Counted from the first letter of the stretch, positions 46,885-56,370 are shown. The stretch is DNA of 64,000 bases from Methylobacter sp. KS41 (GCA_002862125.1 PHSP01000003.1:1550001-1614000), one strand, 5' to 3'. Translations and numbers: made by a program. Notes: generated by a model from the sequence alone, not told the origin.

Positions 46885-47962
46885 AGCGATGCCGCACGGT
46901 TTCACAATATTTGTCATAGTCGCCATCCACCTTCCTGAGATGATCCTCTTCGGTTAATGCACGCAAGACATAGATCAACGTCCATCCTGTCATTGAAGCA
47001 AGCACAAGAAAGACAGTCCAGGGCGAGGAAATCTGCAAACCCGCATTAATTGCCGGCAATGAACCTATCCACCAGGCCAGGTTTTTGCAGGTATAAGCCG
47101 GGTGACGGATGATCCGGTAAGGCCCGCTTGCAATAATGCCGCGATGTGTCAGGTTACTGGCCTTAAAATTTAATGCTACTGACGCCGAGGCATAAATAGC
47201 CATTAACAGCAACAAAAGAAGATTGGTCGCGATGTGTACAACCGGATTGTCGAATTGGGGGAGATACGTTGGTTGCCAGCTTAAAATCCGTCCGGTTATG
47301 CCATTAAACGGTGGGTAGCACACCAGCGCTACTGCCCAACCCGTTAGGGTTGGGTCAACGGAACGGATGGTATTGTTCAGGCATGGCAACTCTATCAAAT
47401 AACCCAACGTAAAGAAAAAAACATCAAAAAACAGAATGGCTTTTAATAAAAACCAAAAACCATGTTTGTTAAAAACCAGCAAAAATTCGCTAGTCAGTAA
47501 GCCCGTATGATTAAAAATATAAAGTCCATGATTAAGCATTAGGTTTGTATGATCGAGTAACCAGGCAACCATCAGCGGGGCGAAAAAACCTTTCAACAGG
47601 ATGCTCAGAATCCCCTGGCGCTCGTCCTGATTTAGCCCCTCTGTATAAATCAGGCGGGGAGTTTTCAGAATTTTTTTAAGCGCCAGCAGGCAATAAACGG
47701 ATTTTGCGATTTGGGGCTGCTTTTCGCTCAGGTAGTAAAGCAGCAACAAAACCCCGTAAACTGCGTAAAGCGCCGGTAATACATCCCGTACCTGACAATG
47801 GAAGGAAAATAATTGCAGTTTCGTGTCGGCATAAATCTGGTAGTAAGGAACGCGGCGATAAAACCAGTAAGCCGCTACCAGAATAAAAAAAGAGGCTGAA
47901 ACATTTTTCAGCTTGAGTATCCACTCATTCCTTATATGGGGGATGAACTGCGCAATATCCAT
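46865..47962 (-). CDS. Isoprenylcysteine-methyltransferase-like integral membrane protein
   Basis: 365 residues from MDIAQFIPHIRNEW (47962); the frame extends to 48016 but overlaps a strong hairpin. Several membrane helices are followed by the ICMT/PEMT domain: ASGPYRIIRHPAYTCKNLAWW (about 290-310), LTEEDHLRKVDGDYDKYCET and RFIPG. These residues bind S-adenosylmethionine in the family. The substrate is unknown; it may be a lipid or small molecule. Confidence 0.82.
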   Translation of the reverse strand: MDIAQFIPHIRNEWILKLKNVSASFFILVAAYWFYRRVPYYQIYADTKLQLFSFHCQVRDVLPALYAVYGVLLLLYYLSEKQPQIAKSVYCLLALKKILKTPRLIYTEGLNQDERQGILSILLKGFFAPLMVAWLLDHTNLMLNHGLYIFNHTGLLTSEFLLVFNKHGFWFLLKAILFFDVFFFTLGYLIELPCLNNTIRSVDPTLTGWAVALVCYPPFNGITGRILSWQPTYLPQFDNPVVHIATNLLLLLLMAIYASASVALNFKASNLTHRGIIASGPYRIIRHPAYTCKNLAWWIGSLPAINAGLQISSPWTVFLVLASMTGWTLIYVLRALTEEDHLRKVDGDYDKYCETVRHRFIPGVL

Positions 47963-48003
47963 CTGTTTAGTAATGCGGATAAAAAAGAAATATGCCTTTA
48001 ACA

Positions 48004-48050
48004 AAAAACGCAGCATCCATTCCGGTAAAACCGGAAGGGATGCTGCGTTT
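48004..48050. terminator. Strong bidirectional terminator
   Basis: A near-perfect inverted repeat: AAACGCAGCATCC...ACCGGAA...GGATGCTGCGTTT, with inner stem TTCCGGT/ACCGGAA around AAA. It lies 29 bp after the PEP-CTERM gene and overlaps the start of the longer frame of the next gene, so I take the Met at 47962 there. A/T runs flank both sides. Confidence 0.9.
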
Positions 48051-48078
48051 GAATTGAAGTCTTGAAAAAGCTCAGATA

Positions 48079-48786
48079 TCAGGCTTGAAGAGCGCGGCGG
48101 CGCATTGCAAATACGCCGGCTATCAAACCCAGACCCAGCAATGTCAGACTACTTGGTTCAGGAGCACTGGTTACATCACCTCCGGTGCTGGGAGTACCTG
48201 TAGATCCACTAGAAGATGTGGACGAGGTGGTGGTGAATTCAAAAGAACCTTGAGCAGTCTGGTATTTGAAACCGATTGGAGCAATGTCCACCGATGCGCC
48301 CCAAGTCCCAGCAAGTATAATCGAAAATGCATCGAATCCCCCCGCACCATAGATGCCGCCATTGGCGCCACCTTGACAGTTAGAGCCACCAAACGAGCAG
48401 ACCTCAATGGTTGCAAGGCTTGGGATACTGGACAATGAGGCATTAATCATTCCTCCATCTGAGGTGTCACTAAATGAGATGTCCGTGGCATTGGGGTCTA
48501 TGCCAAAGCCGAATGCCGTTAGACGGTCACCACCCAGTCCCCCCGCTGGGGCTGTGTTCGTCAGCGAAATTGCCACTGTAAGGCTTGACGAGTTAAATCC
48601 AGAGACAGTGAGCGACCCTGAACCGGATAACGTATCGGTACCGTCAAAATACGACCATGTGAAACCTAAGGGATTATTCGAAGAGCTACTGATCACCGTC
48701 GCTTGCCCCGAAATTGAAAAGAGAGTTAGTGAGGCCACGCCTACCAAAACTCTTAAAGTTTTTAGTGTTTTTGCTGTTATGTTCAT
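48079..48786 (-). CDS. PEP-CTERM sorting-domain protein
   Basis: 235 residues from MNITAKTLKTLRVLV (48786; AGAGGGG upstream); the longer frame to 48840 lacks a signal-like start. A signal peptide (to about residue 34) is followed by a Ser/Gly/Thr-rich beta-type domain with a Cys pair (VCSFGGSNCQGG), a Ser/Thr/Gly linker and the C-terminal sorting tail SAPEPSSLTLLGLGLIAGVF plus MRRRALQA. EpsH-type exosortases cut such tails and release the protein to the exterior, so an exosortase should exist elsewhere. Confidence 0.9.
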   Translation of the reverse strand: MNITAKTLKTLRVLVGVASLTLFSISGQATVISSSSNNPLGFTWSYFDGTDTLSGSGSLTVSGFNSSSLTVAISLTNTAPAGGLGGDRLTAFGFGIDPNATDISFSDTSDGGMINASLSSIPSLATIEVCSFGGSNCQGGANGGIYGAGGFDAFSIILAGTWGASVDIAPIGFKYQTAQGSFEFTTTSSTSSSGSTGTPSTGGDVTSAPEPSSLTLLGLGLIAGVFAMRRRALQA

Positions 48787-49603
48787 AAAGAGACCCCTCT
48801 TAAAAATTGGCAAATATATTTCAATCCGCAACTCAGCCATCTCTTATGATTTAGTGAAGAGATCTGTAACTTTCTGGCCCTGCTTCACAGCAGGTGTAGC
48901 TTTCTCCAATTTAAGCGCACATTCAACTTAATTGTCACATCTTTCTAAATAGCACATAAAGTGCCATAAATTATTTTATAATAAATAACAATATGTTAAA
49001 GTTAATTATCGTTGATTGATACTTAATGCTGTAACAAAAGTGTAAAAAATCCTGACAGCGCAAATTTGTAACTTAAATCATTGCATAGAACCGTGTATCT
49101 GCTGCCTGGCATAGTGTTCTTCATTTTAGCGCTTTATTTTTGTATCTTAATACAATTTCAATTAATTCAATAGCTTGATGATTTATTATGTAAGTAAAGG
49201 AGCGGATAGAAAAACATCAACCCAAGCATTTATCGATTAATCACAGGGTTTCCGCTTGCGCTTCAAACCAACTCATAACACTTATCCCTAGACTATTTTC
49301 TCAAGTGTCAGGTTTTTTTACATTTTATTACTTGACGAAATGTTAATTTTTTAAACTTTTACCTCGTTTTTTCCTATTTTGTTTACGGTTTGGCAGCCTT
49401 TTAGAACCCATTAGCAACTCAGGAATTTATAGGTTATTGATTATATAAATCTTGCCAATATCTACTTGCTTGACGATGCCCTATTTGAGAGGTGTCAGAA
49501 AATTTTACAGTTTTATTCGGTATTATGTAGCAACAGCACAAAGCCTATAACCCAGTAGGCCATTAAAATATCCCCCAGTCTAAAACCAAAGGCGGATAAA
49601 GAA
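48787..49603 (+). other. Long AT-rich intergenic region
   Basis: About 820 bp, very AT-rich around 48930-49450. No ORF stands out on either strand. It contains the promoter of the PEP-CTERM gene and of the gene at 49604. I see no named regulatory element. Confidence 0.45.
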
Positions 49604-50038
49604 ATGGCAGAACCTCACGTTATAAGCGCACTCACGGCAAAACGCTCAGAGCTTGCCGGAATCATCGCCCACCATCGCAAAGAGATAATGAGACTATTGG
49701 CTGAAGTAAATGCCATGGACACCACCATCAAGCTCTTTGATCCTGAATACCGTATAAATGCCATCAAGCCAAAGCGTTACCATCGAAGAAATGATTTTTT
49801 CAGGCATGGTGAAGCTCATAAGCTATTGCTGGATATTATCAGAGAAGCCGGAAAACCCATAAATACCATAGAAATTGCAGAAGAAGCCCAGCGCCGAAAA
49901 GGTTTAGAGCTTGATGCCGATAAATTATCTGCATTCAAAGCATCCATTGGCGCGGCGCTTAGCCGCCAACGTAAAGTAGGGTTAATCTCTGAGGTTGGTA
50001 AGGATAAAGGTGCTTCGGTTTGGGTGATTTCTAAATGA
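49604..50038 (+). CDS. Hypothetical protein with winged-helix-like C-terminal part
   Basis: 144 residues. A coiled N-terminus (LTAKRSELAGIIAHHRKEIMR) is followed by a winged-helix-like segment (GKPINTIEIAEEAQRRKGLE, SIGAALSRQRKVGLISEVGK). I read it as a possible DNA-binding protein; no family is named. It begins an accessory patch with an IS1595 transposase and other unknowns. Confidence 0.65.
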   Translation: MAEPHVISALTAKRSELAGIIAHHRKEIMRLLAEVNAMDTTIKLFDPEYRINAIKPKRYHRRNDFFRHGEAHKLLLDIIREAGKPINTIEIAEEAQRRKGLELDADKLSAFKASIGAALSRQRKVGLISEVGKDKGASVWVISK

Positions 50039-50123
50039 TTAGTAATGATTGAGTAAATTACTTATGGAAATTGGTATCATAGCCTTTCTTTTAGCTTGGC
50101 TTTTAGATTAGGAGAAAGCACCA

Positions 50124-50444
50124 ATGTCAAACTTCGCATTATTGATAATAGGGCATGATGAAAAACGGCCTTTGGAAGAAGGATGCAAAACCTTATCCTC
50201 GATACTTGAAGGCGCAGGAACCAGCAAAGGTAATTTTCAATTTCTGGGAGAAGGCGCTCTTTTATTCGATTTGAGGACTCAGTTAATTGATTTTTGCAAA
50301 GCGACAGCGTTTGCACATAGCCAAGGCCGCGAATTGCGGGTTTTGTTTTCAGAAGAAGATTTTTCATTTATTAAACAAAATCCTATAAGTGTAAATAACG
50401 GTTTAATGGAAACGATTGATGATATGTTTAAAGACCTTGATTAA
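50124..50444 (+). CDS. Hypothetical protein
   Basis: 106 residues from an ATG preceded by AGGAG. The sequence (MSNFALLIIGHDEKRPLEEG) has an alternating alpha/beta pattern without catalytic motifs or membrane segments. No family is recognised. It ends 50 bp from the end of the opposite IS1595 transposase. Confidence 0.6.
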   Translation: MSNFALLIIGHDEKRPLEEGCKTLSSILEGAGTSKGNFQFLGEGALLFDLRTQLIDFCKATAFAHSQGRELRVLFSEEDFSFIKQNPISVNNGLMETIDDMFKDLD

Positions 50445-50493
50445 GATTCTACTATGTGAATGGCGTTTTATTGCTTAGGTTTTCCGGTTAATC

Positions 50494-51498
50494 CTAAGCC
50501 GCAAGCTTCTCGACAGCCTTATTCCCTTGCCAATACCCACACCAGTTACGCGAAGTAGGCTTTTTAGCGCAGCGACTTGTAATATCGGCAAAAATTTCAC
50601 CGGTTGAAGTACGGCGCGTGTCTTCACGATATGCAATTTCATTGGCGTAGGCCGCAAGATTCTGGGTACCCATTTTATGAACTTGTCCATGTTGCATTCG
50701 ACGGAAACGGGAGAAATAAGACTCGGCTTGGTTGGTGCATTCCCCCTTTTTGCCTTTGTAGCGTTCCTGGTGATTAACGCGCTTCATTTCGAATTTGGCA
50801 TGTAACGGATCGTAAGCCTTGGCTTCGTCGGCATGGATCGTGGCATCATTGTCAATATTTTCATCTGCAAGCTTTTTCATGTCGGCTTGATTCTCTGACT
50901 TCACCATGAATACTTTAGTTTTGATTGCGCCTTCGCCTTTCTCGCCGCGCTTACGAATCGTAATGATGCAGCGTTTATTGGGGTTTTGGTTTTCAGCAAC
51001 GCGTAAATCTACCCGGTCTGTTTTTTCATTGCGTGGGCGCACATGGCCGTTCACATAAGCCCCATCAATCTCTACCTCACCATTCAATTTATCGGCCATT
51101 GTCATATCAATCAATGATTCACGTATCTTGTGCATCATGACGAAAGCCGTCTTGTACTGCACATCCAGATCACGAGAAAGCTGTAAGGCGGAAAATCCTT
51201 TCGCTGTATTGGTATAGAGCGCAATGGCTCCAAGGTAAATACGTAGCGGTAGCTTGTGATTTGCGAATAAGGTTCCTGATGTAACGCTGAATGTATGATT
51301 ACAGCCTTTACAACGCCATTGCTTACGAGTTTTGATGAAATAGTGATTGTCGATACAGCCACAAACAGGGCAAACCGGATAGTCATCACCCCAACGGGAT
51401 TCTCTGAACAGATCAAACGCCGCTTCATCGGTCATGGTAAAAATTTGTATCAATGACATTGATCTGGCTTTTGCTGAAAGTAAAAAGTGTTGTGCCAT
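50494..51498 (-). CDS. IS1595-family transposase
   Basis: 334 residues. The N-terminal zinc ribbon CPVCGCIDNHYFIKTR...WRCKGC (about residues 42-65) and FSVTSGTLFANHKLPLRIYLG are marks of IS1595-type transposases. The DDE domain starts with EVEIDGAYVNGHVRP (first Asp), has HADEAKAYDPL (second Asp) and an NQAESYFSRFRRMQHG (Glu) motif. The protein looks intact. I could not find clear terminal inverted repeats; GCTTAGG/CCTAAGC at 50473-50499 forms a hairpin over the stop. A 14-bp palindrome (51516-51529) lies just upstream of the start. Confidence 0.9.
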   Translation of the reverse strand: MAQHFLLSAKARSMSLIQIFTMTDEAAFDLFRESRWGDDYPVCPVCGCIDNHYFIKTRKQWRCKGCNHTFSVTSGTLFANHKLPLRIYLGAIALYTNTAKGFSALQLSRDLDVQYKTAFVMMHKIRESLIDMTMADKLNGEVEIDGAYVNGHVRPRNEKTDRVDLRVAENQNPNKRCIITIRKRGEKGEGAIKTKVFMVKSENQADMKKLADENIDNDATIHADEAKAYDPLHAKFEMKRVNHQERYKGKKGECTNQAESYFSRFRRMQHGQVHKMGTQNLAAYANEIAYREDTRRTSTGEIFADITSRCAKKPTSRNWCGYWQGNKAVEKLAA

Positions 51499-51515
51499 GT
51501 TTGCTGCTCTATAAG

Positions 51516-51529
51516 TGTCAAATATGACA
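51516..51529. promoter_or_regulatory. Palindrome TGTCA-AATA-TGACA upstream of the transposase
   Basis: A perfect 5-bp inverted repeat with a 4-bp centre, 18-31 bp before the transposase start codon. It may be an operator for this divergent region, with the DUF6471 gene starting at 51637 on the other strand. Regulatory role is inferred only. Confidence 0.35.
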
Positions 51530-51636
51530 TTAATATAGCATATACAAAATTATTTACAACGCTTTTATTTTATATATGAAACATAAAGTGCTTTTATGCT
51601 ATCCTTTAGCAGAATTATTAATATAGGAGCTTTACA

Positions 51637-51858
51637 ATGGAAGAACAAGACTGGAAATCAACCGCTAAGAACATACTCAAAGCAGAGTTGGCACGTAAAG
51701 GCGTGGATTATGAAACACTTGCTACTAGGCTTAAAAGCCTCGGCATTGATGAAAGTTATAACAGCGTTAACACCAAGATAAACAGAGGGGCGTTTACCTT
51801 CCAGTTCTTCTTGCAGTGTATGAAGGCAATCGGAGTTGATATGGTTAGATTTGGTTAA
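51637..51858 (+). CDS. DUF6471-like small HTH-type protein
   Basis: 73 residues from an ATG preceded by AGGAGC. WKSTAKNILKAELARKGVDY and AFTFQFFLQCMKAIGVDMVRF match the DUF6471 type, which has a Cro/HTH-like layout. It stands divergent to the IS1595 transposase and its possible target is the palindrome between them. Function is unknown. Confidence 0.75.
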   Translation: MEEQDWKSTAKNILKAELARKGVDYETLATRLKSLGIDESYNSVNTKINRGAFTFQFFLQCMKAIGVDMVRFG

Positions 51859-51877
51859 TAACAAACAGGCAAAAAAT

Positions 51878-52141
51878 ATGACTGAAAAAATTATTTATCA
51901 ACTTCAAGGGCAGATTGAATCGATAAGCGAGATAGTAACCGCTTTAGCCTTAAGAAATGACCCAGAAGTTTTACGGGATCAACTAGAGCGCATAAAAGAG
52001 CGCAAAGCGCAGGTTTTCGATGAAAATGGGGATGCATATACCAAGGAGTATGTTGCGATAGAAAATCAGTTGATTGTTTCTTTAGCTTTACTCGAAGGCT
52101 ATCAGAAAAGCATTCAAGCTGGTGATCCCGGAGCGCACTAA
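51878..52141 (+). CDS. Hypothetical protein
   Basis: 87 residues from ATG at 51878; a longer frame begins at 51836 inside the previous gene. It is helical and charged (IYQLQGQIESISEIVTALAL, DQLERIKERKAQVF), probably a coiled-coil. Nineteen bases separate it from the DUF6471 gene, so they are likely cotranscribed. No family recognised. Confidence 0.6.
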   Translation: MTEKIIYQLQGQIESISEIVTALALRNDPEVLRDQLERIKERKAQVFDENGDAYTKEYVAIENQLIVSLALLEGYQKSIQAGDPGAH

Positions 52142-52297
52142 TATTAGCGATAATATTTTCATCATTCGGGGTTGTATCGGTCTGCGGTTTTATTTTCATG
52201 TGTCCACCATAAGTAATTTTGTCTTACGTTAGCTTGTGCAAGCGTGGTGATTTGTCTTGTTTTCCTGGGTTGATACGGTTGGGTTTAATTAAGAATA

Positions 52298-52693
52298 ATG
52301 TCTATGCGTTTAAAAGAAAGATTTGACCAGTGGAAGAAAGGCAAATTTGTACCTAATAATTTTGATGGTTATAAGGATGATCAAAAGACTTTAGGCGGAA
52401 TGGGGATAATACGTGATGGTAAATATGTTCAACCAAAAACAGTCTTATTGACTAATAGTATTCTGAAATTCGCCAAGAGAAACTGGGATAAAATAATTTT
52501 ATCAACTTGCGCGATTATTACCGCTGCTGTCGCTATCTACGCAATGAAGTCTGGTCAACCTACGAAAGATGCGATTCTTCCACCTACAGTTAACAAGGAG
52601 CATACAGATAACAAATCCGTTGAGCCAGGAAAAAATAACCATAAAACCATTCCACACCATATCGCACCCAAGCCAAAAGAAAGCGTGACTTGA
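52298..52693 (+). CDS. Hypothetical protein with one membrane helix
   Basis: 131 residues. The basic N-terminal half (MRLKERFDQWKKGKF) is followed by a single hydrophobic helix (about residues 68-88, IILSTCAIITAAVAIYAMKS) and a Pro/Lys-rich tail (PPTVNKEHTDNKSVEPGKN). I recognise no family; an inner-membrane anchored protein is likely. Confidence 0.6.
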   Translation: MSMRLKERFDQWKKGKFVPNNFDGYKDDQKTLGGMGIIRDGKYVQPKTVLLTNSILKFAKRNWDKIILSTCAIITAAVAIYAMKSGQPTKDAILPPTVNKEHTDNKSVEPGKNNHKTIPHHIAPKPKESVT

Positions 52694-53155
52694 TGATACA
52701 CGCTGATCATGATGGGTCCGATTAGATTTTCCGACCTTGTGCAACTGCTACATAATACCGGTTTTATTACAGCTTTATTAAGCGGATAAATAGACCGGTT
52801 TGACTCTATCGAGCCGGACTAAGTAACCGCTGCCGTATATACGCTAATGGTTGCAATGCTTTTCTGCCTACATTTTTCTGATGCCGTTGAAAAAAAGACT
52901 GCCTACTCGGCTAATATTGTCTGCTTTAAAAACCAGGGATAAACATCCGGAACTTAAAATAACAACTTGTTGTGCATAACCAGTGGTCTTAATGGCGAGA
53001 CTCCGGAGACCCCTGCTTGCTTTTCTATCTCAATTTACAGAGGTGTTAACTAATTACGACTAAAACAAGAAACGGTTTTGATTTTACAGCCACTTAGGGT
53101 ATTATGAGTAGGAATTTATATTTGTTTTCTTACTTCTTACCTGCTGGAGACTATC
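52694..53155 (+). other. Intergenic region before the AbrB/PIN pair
   Basis: About 460 bp with no gene seen. It should hold the TA operon promoter and autorepressor site; no palindrome is evident by eye. Confidence 0.4.
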
Positions 53156-53410
53156 ATGCCTGAAGTACGCGTGCGACAAAAGCATCAAATTACCTTGCCG
53201 TCCACCATCGTGCAGGAAGCACATATTGCTCCGAATGATACTTTAGAGATCGCTCTCGTCAATGGTGTTATCACACTCACGCCAACCAAGCGCCGGGAGC
53301 GCAAAAATTCTGTCATGTCTTATGCAGGTATTGCCCGAGGTTTGTGGGGGAGTACAATGGAAGAGCGGGATGAAACACTCCGTAATGATCGTGACTCATG
53401 GGAAAGATAG
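53156..53410 (+). CDS. AbrB/SpoVT-family antitoxin
   Basis: 84 residues. The N-terminal swapped-hairpin DNA-binding domain VRVRQKHQITLPSTIVQEA and LEIALVNGVITLTP is followed by a C-terminal tail that binds the toxin (ARGLWGSTMEERDETLR). It overlaps the PIN toxin gene by 13 bp. Repression of its own operon is typical. Confidence 0.88.
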   Translation: MPEVRVRQKHQITLPSTIVQEAHIAPNDTLEIALVNGVITLTPTKRRERKNSVMSYAGIARGLWGSTMEERDETLRNDRDSWER

Positions 53411-53856
53411 AGGCGCTTTTGGCTCGTATAAGCGGGAAGCGTGTCTATCTGGACACGAACATTTTCATTTATTTTCTCGAACAAAGTGATGGTTATTATG
53501 AGAGTGTCGCGCCAATCATCGAAGCCTGCGAGGCTGGAAAGTTCTTCGGATACACGGGCGATGTGGCGATAGCTGAAACCATGATTCAGCCCTATCGAGA
53601 AAATAACCTAACACTCATTGCAAATTTCAAAGCCTTTTTTGCAACCGAAAATTTCCTCTCAATCCAACCACATGATGCCGTTATTTTCGACCTTGCCGCT
53701 CAGCTTCGTGCCAAGCGAGGGATGAAATTCATCGACGCACTGCACTATGCGAGCGCTCTCAAGGCGGGTTGTTCGTTTTTTCTTTCGAACGATGCCGGCA
53801 TTAAATCCGATTCCTTAATAGAAGTCATCGCCATCAATACTTTATTACAAAATTAA
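53398..53856 (+). CDS. PIN-domain toxin (VapC-like RNase)
   Basis: 152 residues. The PIN acidic residues are in VYLDTNIFIYFLEQ (D), AETMIQP (E), KFIDALHYASALK (D) and FLSNDAGIKS (D). PIN toxins cut RNA, often tRNA or rRNA, and are inhibited by the upstream AbrB-like antitoxin. The start lies inside the antitoxin gene, 13 bp before its end. The module lies in an IS-containing patch. Confidence 0.88.
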   Translation: MGKIEALLARISGKRVYLDTNIFIYFLEQSDGYYESVAPIIEACEAGKFFGYTGDVAIAETMIQPYRENNLTLIANFKAFFATENFLSIQPHDAVIFDLAAQLRAKRGMKFIDALHYASALKAGCSFFLSNDAGIKSDSLIEVIAINTLLQN

Positions 53857-53964
53857 TGAGTCGTGTAGTATGGTGTAACCCTTTTCATTCCACCTGTATC
53901 GGATTATCCCGGTTGGCAATGTTCTTTTGTCTACCTAATTGACTGATTCAGGCTTCAACCCCGC

Positions 53965-53996
53965 AAAAAACGCCGGTCAATGACCGGCGTTTTTTG
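53965..53996. terminator. Bidirectional rho-independent terminator
   Basis: AAAAAACGCCGG-TCAATGA-CCGGCGTTTTTT: a GC-rich hairpin with A run before and T run after, between convergent genes (toxin end at 53856, metallopeptidase end at 54024). Confidence 0.93.
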
Positions 53997-54023
53997 TCGC
54001 CTTTTTTGTTGAGTGACTGGTAT

Positions 54024-55895
54024 CTATTTGGTCACCGAAACAGATTGGCTGCCAATATTATTGGATGGATCGGCGGCTTGCGAGCTGATGGTGTGGGCGC
54101 CAGCACTGACTTTCCTGGTGTTCCAGTTATAGTTCAGAGAACTTGCGCTACTGGAGCTTACCAGTTTGCCGTCGATGTAAAGCTTAAGGCTGCTTATGCT
54201 GACGTTATCTCTGGCACTTACTTGAACCGCAACCATTCCACTGACTCTTGAGCCATTGGTGGGGTTCAATATACTGACAACCGGTACGGTGGTGTCCATC
54301 ACAGCCGCACTTGTTGTTGCGGTACCAATATTGGAATAGCTTGAATTACCAGCGCTGTTATAGGCGTTGACGCGGTAATTGTATGTGGTTGAAGCGGCAA
54401 GGCCGGTATCGGTATAACTGACAATATTGCTGCCGACCATAGCAAATTGGCTCCAGTTAATGCCGTCGGCCGATCTTTCAAGTGAGAATCCGGTTTCGTT
54501 ACTGGAATTATCCGACCAGGTTAATGTAATTTGACTGCTGGAAAGGGCGGACGCCGATAAATTGCTGGGAGCATTCGGCAATGTTGCTGGTGAAGGCATA
54601 AATGATGCGACAAGGGGTGCGGTATTCGTCATGGACAGAGCGTTATTGGCTGTAGAGGTACCCGTTACTTCTCCGCTGGTTAAAGTAACATTCGGATTGG
54701 AAAAATAACTAATCCTGCCGCCACCGGCGCAAGGATAGGACATGACAGTTTGAAAGCCGCCCGTTTGGCATAACTGGTAACCGTAAGAGTACGAATAGGC
54801 GCCTGGTCCCGAGGCGTCCGCTATATCGTGTTGATCCCCTTGGACATGACCCATTTCATGAGCAAGCGTATTATTGGACAGACAAGCATAGACCGAGTCA
54901 TCATGTACCACGCTGTATGCCCAAGGTGCAAAGGCGCTGCTCAGCCAAGAACTGCTCATCCCGTAAGAGTAGCCACAATAATTAGTATCAGCAGAAATTA
55001 ATGCCACCTGATCGGCGCCGAGCTGGCTACGCAAAACCGGAACATCATCCATGTAACCGTCGCTGGGATTGGCTAGTCTGGTTAACGATACAGTCATATC
55101 ACCGGTTTCGGCGTATTGGGTTTCCGCCATGCCGACAAGGTTAACCTGCATAGGTATGTTACTGTTGATATAGGCCTGGTTTGCCATCGCCACCGCATTG
55201 GTGATTTTGGTTTGAATGCCTGCCAGGCTTGTGGCATCGCTTAATGCTTTCGGTGTATAAACCACCAGTACATTAATGACAGTTGCTCCGGTCGTCGCTG
55301 CACTGGTTGAGGGTGCGGCGGCAGTTGTTGTAGTAGAAATTGGCGCTCCAGCAGTGATCGGATTTTCCGGCTGTTTTGGCTGGCTGTGCTCAGGATTTTT
55401 ACTTGGATCGACTTGGGTAATATCATGCTGGCCGTTGTCAATAGGCTTTATTTCATAGGTTATTGCACCGATTTGCACATTGCCTGACAAGGTCTTACCG
55501 TGCAGTGTCAAGAACACTTCGCTGTACTGTTCACCATCTATATGGCCAATCCAGGTTGTATGGCCGTTAACATTATCGATTATACGATCACGAACGGCGG
55601 TTACCACGACATCGTTAAACAGATTAAGCGTCATGGTATCTGACGAAAGCAGATCAGTATGAACATTTACGATGCGGTTTTTACCTTTGACCGCTTTTGG
55701 GGGCAATGTTTTGCCTGTTATTTGCTGAATGCCAAAATCATCAAATAAATCAGGCGCGGGAGAATGATTATTACCCGAGGCGGCTGCGGGATTCAATGCA
55801 ATTATTGACCCGGCAAACAAGGATAAAGCACATATATTTTTTAGCGCGGTTAAAGTTTTTGGGTTGGGGTTACTGGTTTGAATTTTTGAGTTCAC
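54024..55895 (-). CDS. Secreted reprolysin-like zinc metallopeptidase with FN3 and Ig-like domains
   Basis: 623 residues from GTG at 55895 (AGGAG upstream). A signal peptide (LTALKNICALSLFAGSIIALNPAAA) and a propeptide-like region are followed by the catalytic domain with HEMGHVQGDQHD (HExxHxxGxxH; about residue 342-353). Downstream are a fibronectin type III domain (about 440-530) and a Ser-rich Ig-like domain at the C-terminus (about 540-620). Exported protease; substrate unknown. Frame to 55964 is not needed. Confidence 0.9.
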   Translation of the reverse strand: MNSKIQTSNPNPKTLTALKNICALSLFAGSIIALNPAAASGNNHSPAPDLFDDFGIQQITGKTLPPKAVKGKNRIVNVHTDLLSSDTMTLNLFNDVVVTAVRDRIIDNVNGHTTWIGHIDGEQYSEVFLTLHGKTLSGNVQIGAITYEIKPIDNGQHDITQVDPSKNPEHSQPKQPENPITAGAPISTTTTAAAPSTSAATTGATVINVLVVYTPKALSDATSLAGIQTKITNAVAMANQAYINSNIPMQVNLVGMAETQYAETGDMTVSLTRLANPSDGYMDDVPVLRSQLGADQVALISADTNYCGYSYGMSSSWLSSAFAPWAYSVVHDDSVYACLSNNTLAHEMGHVQGDQHDIADASGPGAYSYSYGYQLCQTGGFQTVMSYPCAGGGRISYFSNPNVTLTSGEVTGTSTANNALSMTNTAPLVASFMPSPATLPNAPSNLSASALSSSQITLTWSDNSSNETGFSLERSADGINWSQFAMVGSNIVSYTDTGLAASTTYNYRVNAYNSAGNSSYSNIGTATTSAAVMDTTVPVVSILNPTNGSRVSGMVAVQVSARDNVSISSLKLYIDGKLVSSSSASSLNYNWNTRKVSAGAHTISSQAADPSNNIGSQSVSVTK

Positions 55896-56370
55896 AACTC
55901 TTCTCCTAAATAATTTAGGTCCGAGGAGTTCCGAGACGGGTGAGCGAGTATCAATAGACTGCACTAAGCTAGCCTTTGGTCTGGCAATCCCACTGTCATA
56001 GGAAAGTTCCTTTAGACTGGTAATTTTGCGTCGCCACCTTTCGATGGTTTTGCCATTTTCAGATTAATTTACTTGTATCAGGACAGGTACGCTTTTAGCT
56101 GAAGCTTTCTGTTGATCCTGCCGGTTGAAAGCTTAGCTGATGATTATTATATTACAAGCTGGCTTGGGCTGCATCTTTGGCAAGCCGGTTCATTAGTGCA
56201 ACCGGCGTGGTCTGGATAGGGCTTGCGGAATCAGGGATGATTAAGCGCCTGTCTGCTTTAGCGCTTATTGAAAACCAGCGGGCAAGATTTTAATCGCGTC
56301 GTAAGCGCCGCTCCCACGTAGCTAAGCTGGCTGGTTTTTATCGCTGCAATGATTTAAATCCCGAGTATTT

